Shown here piece by piece: positions 36,939 to 46,657 of a DNA stretch of 64,000 nt; position 1 is the stretch's first letter; each line of letters begins with the position of its first letter. The translations under genes and the position numbers were made by a program. The notes beneath the pieces were generated by a model that saw only the letters and a program-made list of their open reading frames with translations, did no database searches and was not told where the DNA came from. Origin of the DNA: Psychrobacter sp. I-STPA6b (lineage in GTDB: Bacteria; Pseudomonadota; Gammaproteobacteria; Pseudomonadales; Moraxellaceae); contig NZ_VEWM01000075.1 of assembly GCF_020662265.1 (NCBI RefSeq), forward strand, positions 186,001 to 250,000. Direction: 5' to 3'.

Positions 36939-39551
36939 TTAGGTTTTTGTGGTATGGCTTATACTGGCAGGGTTTAGTGATATATTCACCGTAGCGATGC
37001 TTTTTTTATGTTGCTCACTGCGATGGTTAATCATTTTATCTGATACTTGGCGAATGGCATCAATGATAAACATCCAGATAACATCGTATAAACAGACAAG
37101 GATAACCATTTCCCAAGAGATGGCTTTAATAAACCAGCCAAAACCACACATGGCAATAGCGATAACTTGGGTAATAGCGATTGCTCCAAATAAAATACCA
37201 GCAGGGTAAGGACGCTGAAAAAACCAGCCTTCAGAGCGGGTGATAAATAGCAGTAAATGCCCACCAGAAACTAACTGTAAAAACATGATGGTTTGCAGTT
37301 CTGCTTCACTAGCAACGCTAAACCATGAGTAAGTATCTGGGTGATGTAAGGCATTAAAGCCAAAGACCAGCAATACCACCGATTGAATGACCGAAAAAAA
37401 GCCGATAATGCCTGATAAAGGCAGTAATTTTTTCATTTCCCAATGGATTGGTTGTTTGCTAATTGACGTGTGGTCGTAGGCGATAGCCATAATCGGCACA
37501 TCATCAAGTAATGAAATAACCACAATCATCACAGCAGTTAAGGGTTGGAAATTAAGAAAAATAGACGAAATCACCACCAAAAACATAATCGACATGGTCA
37601 AAGCAACCCGATAAATAGTGTAACTGGTGATTCGAGCAAAAATTTGCCGCGCCTCATTGATGGCAGTATTAATCACTGATAGCCCCGGTGCGGTCAAAAT
37701 TAAGGCAGCCGCGCCACGTGCAGCATCTGTAGCCCCTGATACAGCCGTGCCACAGTTGGCTTGCTTTAATGCAGGGGCATCATTGACCCCATCACCTGTC
37801 ATGGCAACGATATGCCCGCGCTGTTGCAGTGCTTTAACGATGGCATATTTGTGTTCAGGAAACACACGAGCAAAGCCATCTGCTGCCTCGATTTGGTCAG
37901 CAATGGCTTTAGGAACATTATCAGGGTCCATGTCTTTGGGGAATACATCTGAGGCAGTAAAGATATTCGTTCCCATGCCAAGCTGGCGGGCAGTTTCAAT
38001 GGCAATGGCAGTATCATCACCCGTAATCATTTTTACCTTCACACCTTTGGCATTTGCGGATTCAATAGTGGCTTTAGAATCATCACGTGGTGGGTCAAAC
38101 ATCGGTAAAATACCCAGTAATGACCACGTTTTTCCGCCATCTTCTGAGCGTGCCACACCCAACGCCCGAGAGCCTTTGGCAGCAAGCTCACTGACCGTTT
38201 GATTGACCTTATCAATCACCTCTTGAGCAGGTTTTGCCAAATCCACCATCACTTGTGGCGCCCCTTTACTCACCATAAATTGCTTGCCTGCTGAGTCAGT
38301 GATGATCGCCTCACTGCGTTTGCCTACAGGGTCAAATGGGGTGAATTTTTGTATGGTATAGGCTTTGGTGGCATTGGTATCGCTAAGTGCATCAATCACC
38401 GCCGTATCAATGGCATCATGGTCTTCACTACGTGAGGCTAATGCCCCTGCAAGGATACAATCTTGTGCATCCTTGCCTGCAATAAGCACAGGTGTACCAA
38501 GTTTGAGCTGGTTTTTGGTCAATGTGCCTGTTTTATCAGAGCATAAAATATCTACTCCCGCCATCTCTTCAATGGCGGATAATTTTGACACAATTGCTTT
38601 TTGTTTGGATAAATCCAATGCCCCTAAGGCAAGGGTAATGGAAAAGACAGTTGGCATTGCCACAGGAATTGAAGCAACCAATAATACCAAGACAAACTGC
38701 AAAATAGAAAGCCCATCGTGCATACTCCACGTGTGAGTAACCACCATGTCATGATATAGGCGGAAGGCGACCATGATGGTTGCCAAAATCACCGCAATAA
38801 TGATTAAGAAGTTACCAATTTGAAACATCGCTTTTTGGGCATGGCTGGCAGAGCCTGCATTGGCAACAAGTTTAGCAGTACGTCCAAAAAAGGTATTTGA
38901 GCCTGTGGCAATCACCACTGCTTCCATTTCACCTTGCTTAACGATACTGCCTGAATACGCCTCATCACCCACTTTTTTATTCACAGGCAAGGACTCACCC
39001 GTTAAGGCAGCTTGGTCGATACTGGCAAAATCGCCTGATAATAAACGAATATCAGCAGGCACAATCATACCCAAACGAATTTTGACAATATCCCCCGGAA
39101 CTAAGGTCGCAGCATCAATGTTTTGCCAGTTGCCATCACGTTTGGCTATTGCTTCAGGTGCAAGTCCTTTTTTTAGCGCAGATAGTGCATTTGAGGCTTT
39201 GCGGTCTTGCCAAACTTCAATGGCAACGTTAAATAATAACAAGGTGGTAATAATGGCAAAATCTTCCCAATGCCCAATAATCGCTGAAACAATCGCTGCT
39301 GCCTCAATCATATAAGCGATAGGCCCAGTAAAGTGTTTTAGCAACTTATGAGCAAAACTTTCTTCTTTTTCGGTCAGGGCATTGACCCCGTATTTATCAA
39401 GGCGTGTTTTTGCTTCTGCTGCTGTCAACCCTTGCTCAGGATTGGTATTGAGTTTGCTGATGACAGTATCAATGGGAGCTTTTTCAAGGTCAATAGAGGT
39501 TGAAGCTCCAGTAGCATCAGGCATTTTTATTTGTTGTTTTACATCATCCAT
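36939..39551 (-). CDS. P-type proton-exporting ATPase (P3A)
   Basis: An 870-residue P-type ATPase of the plasma-membrane H+-ATPase type. Motifs in order: the actuator loop LTGESLPV, the phosphorylated Asp in DILCSDKTGTLTKNQ, the nucleotide-binding VSKGAPQV, MITGDDTAIAIETARQLGMG and TGDGVNDAPALKQA. Ten membrane spans are expected, and the last hydrophobic block MVILVCLYDVIWMFIIDAI is seen. No metal-binding domain is present at the N-terminus, which argues against a heavy-metal pump. A strong ribosome site (AAGGAGA) precedes the ATG. Likely use is pH homeostasis or membrane energising. Confidence 0.9.
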   Translation of the reverse strand: MDDVKQQIKMPDATGASTSIDLEKAPIDTVISKLNTNPEQGLTAAEAKTRLDKYGVNALTEKEESFAHKLLKHFTGPIAYMIEAAAIVSAIIGHWEDFAIITTLLLFNVAIEVWQDRKASNALSALKKGLAPEAIAKRDGNWQNIDAATLVPGDIVKIRLGMIVPADIRLLSGDFASIDQAALTGESLPVNKKVGDEAYSGSIVKQGEMEAVVIATGSNTFFGRTAKLVANAGSASHAQKAMFQIGNFLIIIAVILATIMVAFRLYHDMVVTHTWSMHDGLSILQFVLVLLVASIPVAMPTVFSITLALGALDLSKQKAIVSKLSAIEEMAGVDILCSDKTGTLTKNQLKLGTPVLIAGKDAQDCILAGALASRSEDHDAIDTAVIDALSDTNATKAYTIQKFTPFDPVGKRSEAIITDSAGKQFMVSKGAPQVMVDLAKPAQEVIDKVNQTVSELAAKGSRALGVARSEDGGKTWSLLGILPMFDPPRDDSKATIESANAKGVKVKMITGDDTAIAIETARQLGMGTNIFTASDVFPKDMDPDNVPKAIADQIEAADGFARVFPEHKYAIVKALQQRGHIVAMTGDGVNDAPALKQANCGTAVSGATDAARGAAALILTAPGLSVINTAINEARQIFARITSYTIYRVALTMSIMFLVVISSIFLNFQPLTAVMIVVISLLDDVPIMAIAYDHTSISKQPIHWEMKKLLPLSGIIGFFSVIQSVVLLVFGFNALHHPDTYSWFSVASEAELQTIMFLQLVSGGHLLLFITRSEGWFFQRPYPAGILFGAIAITQVIAIAMCGFGWFIKAISWEMVILVCLYDVIWMFIIDAIRQVSDKMINHRSEQHKKSIATVNISLNPASISHTTKT

Positions 39552-40192
39552 TATCTTCTCCTTATTATGTAAAGTATAAACACGCTACATTGTTATATTG
39601 TCATACAAAAATTATGTATTATTTATAATAAATATATTAGGTATGAGCTTGAGTATATATTTGTATCACAAAATGAGCAGACAACTGCATTAGCACTACA
39701 AAACTGATTTTATAACTCATAAAGATTTATTCTTAAAATAATAAATAGATAAACGGTTTATATTTTTTTAGCCTATTTTTAATACTACAATTTTTATATA
39801 AAACATTTCAATTTGTTGTTTTTGTTGTAGTTTTTACCAAAACCCTTATCATAAAACCACTACATATAATCCAGTTTTGTATTGAGCTGACCATATTTAT
39901 ACATGTTATATCAAGCGATATAAGCAACAACAGCTACTATATAATTTATCATATTTTAATATGACAATTGACTAGGAATATCTATTCAGTTTATTGTAGA
40001 ATTCAAAGACTGTGTTACTAGCACCAATAATATAATTAGCTTAATAAACTCAATTCACTCATATTTATAATAACGAATAGCAATCATCAATGACTATAAA
40101 AAATAGGCATTAATATAACTAATATTATTCAATCTTCCTATTTCTTTAGCAAGTCATTTTTTTAATAAGATTTAGACTTAGGATATAAAAAT
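39552..40192. other. Divergent intergenic region, 641 bp
   Basis: This very AT-rich gap separates the minus-strand proton ATPase from the plus-strand permease and must hold both promoters. Several TATAAT-like hexamers occur, too many to choose one. I see no coding frame, RNA gene or long repeat. Confidence 0.5.
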
Positions 40193-41452
40193 ATGGATGC
40201 TATTATTCATCTTGCCCCACATACTTTGCAAATGACCACATTGGTTATCTTCTGTTTGACTTATCTTGGTATTGCTATTGGGCGTATTTATGGTTTAGCA
40301 CTTGATCGGACAGGTATTATTTTGCTGGGTAGCATTGCCATGCTGGCGGTTGGCAGTATTAGCTTAAAACAAGCAGTTGATAGTATCAGTGCCCCTTCAA
40401 TGATTTTATTATTTTCTTTGATGGTGATTGCTTCACAATTACGACTGGCTGGCTTTTATCATCGAACTGCTATTTTTATTGCACAATATTTGGATAAACC
40501 TGCGGTTTTCCTTGCCATATTGATGGCTTCATCAGGATTTTTAGCCGCCTTTTTAAATAATGATGTGGTTTGCTTTGCCTTTGCACCTGTTATTGCCCAA
40601 GCCACCCTCAAAAAAGGTTATAACCCTGTACCTTTTTTGATAGCACTTGCTCTTGCCAGCAATATTGGTTGCACATTAACCACCATTGGTAATGCACAAA
40701 ATGTCTTGGTAGGGCAACTTGCACACCTTGATTTTGGAGCATATATGGCGTGGGTAGCAACACCAGTATGCTTAGCAATGGCGGCAGCTTATATTGTGGT
40801 ATATTTTTTAGGACACAAGCAATTTCATCTACCAGAAGGCAAAACACCCAGCCCTACCATCACGGATGATATGCCATTTAATACATGGCGGACAACCAAA
40901 GGGCTTGGCTCTTTAGCTATTATTGTATGCTTATTTTTTACTGACATACCACACTATCTGGCAGCTTTAACGATGGCAGGGTTATTATTATGTAGCCACC
41001 GCTTAAGTAGTAAGCAGGTATTACAAGGGGTGGACTGGCAGTTACTATTGCTTTTTACAGGACTGTTTGTGGTGGTTGGTGCATTTCATCAATCTGGATT
41101 GGCACAACAAGGGGTAGAGATACTAACTCGCCACCATATTAATTTAGATAATCCATTTACTCTTGCTATTACCAGTGGCGTATTGAGTAACTTAATTAAT
41201 AACTCAGCAGCAGTGATGCTATTGGTTAATGTTACCGACTTTAGTAACCCTGTGAATGGTTATGCACTGGCATTGTCAAACTCTTTTGCGGGTAATATGC
41301 TGTTAATTGGTAGTATGGCAAATATTGTTGTGGTGCAATATGCTGCTAACTTTGGTATCAAAATTAGTTTTGCTGAATTTGCAAAATATGGTATTCCAAC
41401 CGCATTTGCCTCATTTGCCATCTTATTAAGCTGGATGTGGATTATGCAATAA
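40193..41452 (+). CDS. SLC13/ArsB-type anion permease
   Basis: A 419-residue inner-membrane transporter with about eleven hydrophobic spans. The NND motif in FLAAFLNNDVVCFAFAPV and SNIGCTLTTIGNAQNVLVG are marks of the ion-transporter superfamily (SLC13, ArsB, NhaD). A second related half contains GVLSNLINNSAAVMLLV and SFAGNMLLIGSMANIVVV. The substrate (dicarboxylate, sulfate, arsenite or another anion) cannot be told. It stands alone, without ars genes nearby. Confidence 0.85.
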   Translation: MDAIIHLAPHTLQMTTLVIFCLTYLGIAIGRIYGLALDRTGIILLGSIAMLAVGSISLKQAVDSISAPSMILLFSLMVIASQLRLAGFYHRTAIFIAQYLDKPAVFLAILMASSGFLAAFLNNDVVCFAFAPVIAQATLKKGYNPVPFLIALALASNIGCTLTTIGNAQNVLVGQLAHLDFGAYMAWVATPVCLAMAAAYIVVYFLGHKQFHLPEGKTPSPTITDDMPFNTWRTTKGLGSLAIIVCLFFTDIPHYLAALTMAGLLLCSHRLSSKQVLQGVDWQLLLLFTGLFVVVGAFHQSGLAQQGVEILTRHHINLDNPFTLAITSGVLSNLINNSAAVMLLVNVTDFSNPVNGYALALSNSFAGNMLLIGSMANIVVVQYAANFGIKISFAEFAKYGIPTAFASFAILLSWMWIMQ

Positions 41453-41498
41453 GTCTTACCAATAGCATCCTCACTACTTAATCACTACTTAATCAATA

Positions 41499-41981
41499 TC
41501 ACTCACTCAATGGTACAATGCGGTCTTTTTGTCCCCCTACACCACTGGCAGTTATTTGGCTACCGTAGCCTTCAGGGTTATTGTGTAGATACTCTGTCAT
41601 GGCCTGTATTGCTGACACATCACCACTATCCATAATTTTTGCTTTGATGGCATCGACAGGTGGCAGGGGTAAGTTTTTTAATAACGATAAACACTGCATG
41701 ATATCACCGTTAGTAATCACTAACTCAATTAACTGCCGAGCATCAATGGGTAAATCTGCGGTGCTTTGTGCCATCAACGCCAGATGATATGCTCCTGTTG
41801 TATCTTTGTCTGTCAAAATACGCTGCTCAATGGCTTTATAAGTTGCTTCTGTCGCCCCACCTACCACACTCAGCAGATGAATACACTTTAAAGCTGACCC
41901 TGCCTGAGTATTCGCCAGCTCAATCAGTTGTTTAGAATGTTCTTGTAAGTGTTTTTTACGTTGCTCAAGCTCATGACTCAT
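41499..41981 (-). CDS. Hypothetical 160-residue helical protein
   Basis: I do not recognise this protein. It is soluble and alpha-helical, starting MSHELEQRKKHLQEHSKQL (a charged coiled-coil-like start), with HEAT- or ARM-like helical pairs (GDIMQCLSLLKNLPLPPVDA, GDVSAIQAMTEYLHNN). No signal peptide or catalytic motif is seen. It follows grxD on the same strand, but a strong terminator lies between, so it needs its own promoter. Confidence 0.7.
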   Translation of the reverse strand: MSHELEQRKKHLQEHSKQLIELANTQAGSALKCIHLLSVVGGATEATYKAIEQRILTDKDTTGAYHLALMAQSTADLPIDARQLIELVITNGDIMQCLSLLKNLPLPPVDAIKAKIMDSGDVSAIQAMTEYLHNNPEGYGSQITASGVGGQKDRIVPLSE

Positions 41982-42007
41982 TGCTTTAATCCTTATACAA
42001 ACGGCAA

Positions 42008-42046
42008 AATAAAAAACCTAAGTAATGAGTTAGCTCACTACTTAGG
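42008..42046 (-). terminator. Terminator of grxD
   Basis: On the minus strand CCTAAGTAGTGAG and CTCATTACTTAGG form a near-perfect 13-bp stem with a TTAG-type loop, followed by TTTTTTATTTT. It lies 48-86 bp after the grxD stop. Confidence 0.9.
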
Positions 42047-42093
42047 CTAAGGGTTATCTAGGGGTTATTAATCTTCCATCTTTGTAGAGAAGA

Positions 42094-42447
42094 TTATACC
42101 GCAGGGCTATGCTCTTCTACTAAAGGCTTTAACTCACCTGACTGATACATCTGTAAGATAATATCCGAGCCACCCATTAGCTCACCATTAATCCAAAGCT
42201 GTGGGAAGGTTGGCCAATTTGCAATTTTTGGCAACGTTGCACGGATTTCAGGATTTTCCAAAATATTAACAAAGGCAAAAGGACGACCAATTTGTGTTAA
42301 TACTTCAATTGCACGCGCTGAAAAGCCACATTGTGGGAATTGTGGTGTGCCTTTCATATAAAGCAACACTTTGTTTTCTTCGATTTGCTTACGGATAAGC
42401 TGTTCAATGTCGTCAGTTTGTACATTATCTTGTGGCTGTTCGCTCAT
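42094..42447 (-). CDS. grxD: Monothiol glutaredoxin Grx4 (CGFS type)
   Basis: The 117-residue protein carries the CGFS active site in KGTPQFPQCGFSARAIEVL, followed by the glutathione-binding TFPQLWINGELMGGSDII. CGFS glutaredoxins hold and deliver 2Fe-2S clusters, often with BolA proteins, rather than reduce disulfides. The length is normal. A single gene with a clear terminator; a ribosome site (AAGGAG) precedes the ATG. Confidence 0.95.
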   Translation of the reverse strand: MSEQPQDNVQTDDIEQLIRKQIEENKVLLYMKGTPQFPQCGFSARAIEVLTQIGRPFAFVNILENPEIRATLPKIANWPTFPQLWINGELMGGSDIILQMYQSGELKPLVEEHSPAV

Positions 42448-42632
42448 ATTGGCTCCTTAAATTGCAATACTTTATTGATTAAAAAAAGAGATTGAGAATA
42501 AGCACTGCCTGACAGCTTATCGCTTATCTTATATCTTCCTATTTTTCTTTTAAATGGGGTAAGTCGCACAGAATACAACCCCTACCCTACATCTATGGCG
42601 CTTTTTTATCGCACTAAAACACTGATTTCTGG
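42448..42632. other. Intergenic, no gene seen
   Basis: This AT-rich spacer lies between ispF (ending at 42633) and grxD, both on the minus strand. It presumably holds the grxD promoter. No clear terminator for ispF was found. Confidence 0.4.
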
Positions 42633-43130
42633 TTAACTGTCATCTCGTTTGACTAACAATACCACTGCACTTGCCATAATACCTTCTTGCCGACCAGTAA
42701 AACCAAGCTTTTCTGTGGTCGTGGCTTTGATGCTAATATTATCAATACTGGTTTGCAAATCTACAGCGATATTTTCACGCATTGCTAAGTTATGAGGTGC
42801 TAGTTTGGGACGCTCACACATCACCGTAATATCAGCATTGCCAATATCATAACCCAATGCTTGCACTTTACCATACACCTCACGTAGTAGTATACGTGAG
42901 TCTAAGCCTTTATGTGCCTCATCTGTATCTGGAAAATGCTGACCGATATCCCCCAATGCCAGCGCCCCTAATAACGCATCTGCCAAAGCATGCAATATCA
43001 CATCACCGTCAGAGTGCGCCAGTAATCCATGAGTATGCTCAATCGGCACACCTGCCAACATCACAAACTGATGAGCCTTACCATTATTATGAAACGCATG
43101 CACATCAATGCCTTGTCCAATTTTTATCAT
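42633..43130 (-). CDS. ispF: 2-C-methyl-D-erythritol 2,4-cyclodiphosphate synthase
   Basis: IspF makes the cyclic diphosphate in the MEP pathway to isoprenoids. Visible are the metal ligands in GQGIDVHAF, the block [26 protein letters not shown], and the C-terminal [15 protein letters not shown] choose the ATG at 43130 (165 residues) because AAAGG lies 7 bp before it; an ATG 15 bp further upstream is less likely. It is divergent from mnmA with only 75 bp between them. Confidence 0.94.
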   Translation of the reverse strand: MIKIGQGIDVHAFHNNGKAHQFVMLAGVPIEHTHGLLAHSDGDVILHALADALLGALALGDIGQHFPDTDEAHKGLDSRILLREVYGKVQALGYDIGNADITVMCERPKLAPHNLAMRENIAVDLQTSIDNISIKATTTEKLGFTGRQEGIMASAVVLLVKRDDS

Positions 43131-43205
43131 ACCTGCCTTTATCATTTTTTACCTATCAGTGTTATAATTCCTCTAAATTTTACCACAGCTACAAGCCAAA
43201 TATTT

Positions 43206-44402
43206 ATGTCTGAATCACAATATTCCAACCTTTCTCCCTTAAACTTAGCCAATATCAGCAATCCTGCCGAGCATCGAGTAATCGTCGGTATGTCTGGTGG
43301 TGTGGACTCGTCTGTCTCTGCGGTGTTGTTACAACAAGCAGGGTTTCAAGTCGAAGGGCTATTTATGAAAAATTGGGAGGAAGATGACGGCACAGAATAT
43401 TGTACTGCCATGGAAGATTTGGCTGATGCTCAAGCCGTCTGTGACAAAATTGGTATCAAACTACATACAGCAAATTTTGCCATGGAATATTGGGACAGAG
43501 TATTTGAACATTTTCTAGCCGAATACCAAGCAGGACGCACCCCCAATCCAGATATTTTATGTAATAAAGAAATCAAATTTAAAGCATTTTTAGACTATGC
43601 CATGACCTTAGGTGCAGACTATATTGCCACAGGTCATTACACTCGGCGTAGTATCGCCTATCAAAATAGTGAGGGTGTAGAAGTAGCGCAACTCTTACGA
43701 GGGCTTGATAATAATAAAGACCAAAGCTATTTTTTACATGCAGTTGGTGGCGATAAAATCGCAAAAACACTGTTTCCAGTTGGTGAGCTAGAAAAACCAG
43801 AAGTGCGTCGTATCGCTGAGCAGTTTGACCTTGTTACCGCTAAGAAAAAGGACTCAACTGGTATCTGCTTTATTGGCGAACGACGTTTTAAAGACTTTTT
43901 GCAACAATACCTGCCTGCTCAACCCGGTGATATTATCACCGATGATGGCGTGACTATTGGGCGTCATGATGGACTGATGTATTACACACTGGGGCAACGT
44001 GGCGGAATTGGGATTGGTGGTGTCAAAGACCGCCCTGAAGAGCCTTGGTTTGTACTGGCAAAAGACTTGGATAATAACCGTCTGATAGTGGGTCAAGGTC
44101 ATGAACATCCAATGATGATGAGCCATAGCCTTGAAGCTTATAAACTGGACTGGGTCGAGCGTGTGCCACCTGTACAGATTTTTACAGCAGAAGGGCTGGC
44201 TTGTCACGCCAAAACGCGCTATCGCCAACCTGACCAATCTTGCCGAGTTTATGCAACCAATGACTCTGGAAGCCAAATTCGGGTTGTATTTGATGCGCCA
44301 CAACGTGCCGTTACACCCGGTCAATCAGCCGTATTTTATATGGGTGATATTTGTTTGGGTGGTGGGGTGATTAATCAAATTGATGCCCCTACCTCCATTT
44401 AA
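43206..44402 (+). CDS. mnmA: tRNA-specific 2-thiouridylase MnmA
   Basis: MnmA adds sulfur to U34 of tRNAs for Lys, Glu and Gln. The PP-loop is [18 protein letters not shown]. The first catalytic Cys is in [12 protein letters not shown] and the second in [11 protein letters not shown]. The C-terminal RNA-binding domain has [15 protein letters not shown] start at the ATG at 43206 (398 residues, normal for MnmA). The frame is open further upstream, but that part overlaps ispF on the other strand and does not belong to the family. Confidence 0.95.
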   Translation: MSESQYSNLSPLNLANISNPAEHRVIVGMSGGVDSSVSAVLLQQAGFQVEGLFMKNWEEDDGTEYCTAMEDLADAQAVCDKIGIKLHTANFAMEYWDRVFEHFLAEYQAGRTPNPDILCNKEIKFKAFLDYAMTLGADYIATGHYTRRSIAYQNSEGVEVAQLLRGLDNNKDQSYFLHAVGGDKIAKTLFPVGELEKPEVRRIAEQFDLVTAKKKDSTGICFIGERRFKDFLQQYLPAQPGDIITDDGVTIGRHDGLMYYTLGQRGGIGIGGVKDRPEEPWFVLAKDLDNNRLIVGQGHEHPMMMSHSLEAYKLDWVERVPPVQIFTAEGLACHAKTRYRQPDQSCRVYATNDSGSQIRVVFDAPQRAVTPGQSAVFYMGDICLGGGVINQIDAPTSI

Positions 44403-44423
44403 ATATGATTAAAGCCAAAAATA

Positions 44424-44531
44424 TATAGTCAATCTAATATAATTTCACCACAAGGCAACCGAGTGAAGATAGTACAATTAGTACATCGAATGAGGTTAAC
44501 ACCGTGGTGGATTTATATTAAGCAGACTATA
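44424..44531. mobile_element. Short MITE-like element, family 2, copy 2
   Basis: 108 bp with ends TATAGTCAATCTAATATAAT and (read inward from the right) TATAGTCTGCTTAATATAAA. The inner part TTTCACCACAAGGCAACC matches the copy at 10645. It provides the first codons of the following gene. Confidence 0.75.
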
Positions 44532-44879
44532 CAAATAGAGCATGATTTTGAAGATGAAAGCTTATATATCATCACTTTTTGGTTAGAAAATGACCCACTC
44601 CGCTATTTATGCTTGGCAAGGGACTACTCTGAAAATCCCAATCAAATTTATATTGAGTTTCTTGACCAAATCTATGGCTTTGAAACCAATAAAGCCAAGT
44701 TTCTTTTAGAAAATCAAATAATGCACCACTCATTCACCCTATATTTAGATAGAGAATTAGACTTCCTTAATTTACATTTTCTTAATAATGACAATAAAAT
44801 TACTATCCAGTTAGACACTTGTGACCTCTCCGCTATAACAAAAACTTTAGCAAAAATATTTGATGGCTTAGTTTATTAA
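44463..44879 (+). CDS. Hypothetical protein whose N-terminus is encoded by a MITE-like element
   Basis: The function is not recognised. The frame can start at GTG 44463 or ATG 44490, both inside the family-2 element; no ribosome site is clear. After the element the protein reads as a normal acidic alpha/beta protein (YIITFWLENDPLRYLCLARD, QIYIEFLDQIYGFETNKAKF, IQLDTCDLSAITKTLAKIF). Without the element there is no early start codon, so the insertion either created a new start or cut off the real N-terminus. It may be a pseudogene. Confidence 0.5.
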   Translation: MKIVQLVHRMRLTPWWIYIKQTIQIEHDFEDESLYIITFWLENDPLRYLCLARDYSENPNQIYIEFLDQIYGFETNKAKFLLENQIMHHSFTLYLDRELDFLNLHFLNNDNKITIQLDTCDLSAITKTLAKIFDGLVY

Positions 44880-45201
44880 TCCAAACTATTTTTTATAAAT
44901 CTTATATACTTAAAATTCTATAAAATAATGATACCCTTTTTTTATTTAAATAAAAATAATAAATTTTTGTAATTTTTTTATAAAAATAGCTGACTAATCT
45001 TATTAAAAGTCAACATTATTATAAATAATAACTAAACTAATTAGTTTATTATAAACCTTTGTATTTACTAAGAAAAGTTCACTTTTTAGTAACATAAATC
45101 AGTAGCCTAAATAAAATTTTTCAACGATAATAAGAGTTGCTCTTAACATATGTTAAAGCATATTAATTTTGGTATCTGCTTCAAATAAGGAGAACAAATA
45201 T
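44880..45201. promoter_or_regulatory. gdhA upstream region with a 16-bp palindrome
   Basis: This is a very AT-rich, 322-bp gap. A perfect palindrome TAAACTAATTAGTTTA lies at 45033-45048 and can be extended as an imperfect one by AT-rich flanks; it may be an operator for gdhA. No coding frame is seen. Confidence 0.5.
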
Positions 45202-46548
45202 ATGAGTATACAAGAAGTCATTCAAACAATAGAAAATCGCTATCCACACCAGCCTGAGTTTATCCAAGCAGTAAAAGAAGTTGCCAGCAGTATTGGTTCT
45301 GCCTATGACAGCAACCCTAACTATGCCAAGCTTAAAGTTTTTGAACGCCTAACTGAACCTGACCGTATTATTAATTTCCGTGTCAACTGGGAAGACGATA
45401 ATGGCAATGTACAAATCAACCGTGGTTGGCGTGTGCAATTTAGCAATGCCATTGGTCCCTACAAAGGTGGTCTTCGTTTTCACCCAACTGTCAGCGAATC
45501 TGTCTTAAAGTTTTTGGGTTTTGAACAAATTTTTAAAAATGCCCTAACTGGTCTACCAATGGGTGGCGCAAAAGGTGGCTCAGACTTTGACCCTAAAGGT
45601 AAGTCTGATAATGAAATCCGCCGTTTTTGTTATGCTTTTATTCGTGAACTACATCAATATATCGGTAAAGATATGGACGTTCCTGCTGGTGATATTGGCG
45701 TGGGTGGTCGTGAAGTTAGCTATATGTTTGCCATGTACAAAAACCTTACTCATGAATATGAAGGGGTACTAACAGGTAAAGGCGTTGGCTTTGGTGGTAG
45801 TCTTATTCGTACAGAAGCCACAGGCTATGGTGCTGTTTACTTCCTAGAAAATATGATTGCCGCTCAAAAAGACACCATGGTAGGCAAAAAAGTACTTATC
45901 TCTGGTGCAGGTAACGTCTCTTTGCACGCTGCTGAAAAAGCGACCATGCTTGGTGCAAAAGTGCTTACCGTATCAGATTCTAAAGGCACACTTTACGACC
46001 CAGAAGGACTCGACCAAACCAAAATCGACTGGTTAAAAGAACAAAAAGCACAAAGAAAGCCACTAGAAGAATATGTGCAAAAATTTGGGGGTCAATGGTT
46101 AGCAGGTGAAAAACCTTGGCAATTTGATGCTGACGTTGCTATGCCATGTGCTACTCAAAACGAAGTTGATGAAAATGATGCCAAAAAACTGGTGGAACAT
46201 GGCGTAAAATATATTGTTGAAGGTGCAAATATGCCTTTAAACATTGCTGCCATTGATTATGTACGTGAACATCAGGTGCATTATGCACCCGGTAAAGCTG
46301 CCAATGCTGGCGGTGTTGCTGTATCTGGGTTAGAGATGTCACAAAACTCTGTTCGCCAATACCGTACATTTGAAGAGCTTGACCAGCAGCTAAAAAATAT
46401 CATGAAAGACATTCATGACAATGCTGCTAGTGCTGCCAAAGAAAATGGCTATGGTGATGACTCTTATATTGACTATATGTCTGGTGCAAACATTGCTGGC
46501 TTCAAACGTGTTGCTGATGCCCTAGTCGCCTATGGTGTATTAAATTAA
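45202..46548 (+). CDS. gdhA: NADP-specific glutamate dehydrogenase
   Basis: GdhA makes glutamate from 2-oxoglutarate and ammonia. Substrate-site residues lie in GPYKGGLRFHPTVSE and LPMGGAKGGSDFDPKGKSD, and the nucleotide fold in KKVLISGAGNVSLHAAEKA. The ATG at 45202 has AAGGAGA ahead of it and gives 448 residues, the normal size of the hexameric enzyme. A TTG 33 bp upstream is in frame but unlikely. The cofactor call is from the family pattern. Confidence 0.95.
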   Translation: MSIQEVIQTIENRYPHQPEFIQAVKEVASSIGSAYDSNPNYAKLKVFERLTEPDRIINFRVNWEDDNGNVQINRGWRVQFSNAIGPYKGGLRFHPTVSESVLKFLGFEQIFKNALTGLPMGGAKGGSDFDPKGKSDNEIRRFCYAFIRELHQYIGKDMDVPAGDIGVGGREVSYMFAMYKNLTHEYEGVLTGKGVGFGGSLIRTEATGYGAVYFLENMIAAQKDTMVGKKVLISGAGNVSLHAAEKATMLGAKVLTVSDSKGTLYDPEGLDQTKIDWLKEQKAQRKPLEEYVQKFGGQWLAGEKPWQFDADVAMPCATQNEVDENDAKKLVEHGVKYIVEGANMPLNIAAIDYVREHQVHYAPGKAANAGGVAVSGLEMSQNSVRQYRTFEELDQQLKNIMKDIHDNAASAAKENGYGDDSYIDYMSGANIAGFKRVADALVAYGVLN

Positions 46549-46589
46549 TTACCCATAATGAGTAGATTGCTCAAATTAACTTTTATTTT

Positions 46590-46630
46590 TTAGTAATAAA
46601 AAAGGGTTGATTACTTATCAATCAACCCTT
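46590..46630 (-). terminator. Terminator of fadD, shared with gdhA
   Basis: AAGGGTTGATT (46602-46612) pairs perfectly with AATCAACCCTT (46620-46630). On the minus strand the stem is followed by TTTTTTATTAC, a good T-run 28 bp after the fadD stop. It may also end gdhA transcripts from the other side. Confidence 0.88.
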
Positions 46631-46657
46631 ACTACAAACATTCAATATCACTAGACT

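Noticed and set aside
43029-43205. An N-terminal extension of mnmA
   Set aside because: It overlaps ispF on the opposite strand and has no MnmA-like residues; the ATG at 43206 gives the normal length.
45169-45201. TTG start of gdhA
   Set aside because: The ATG at 45202 has a strong ribosome site and gives the usual size.
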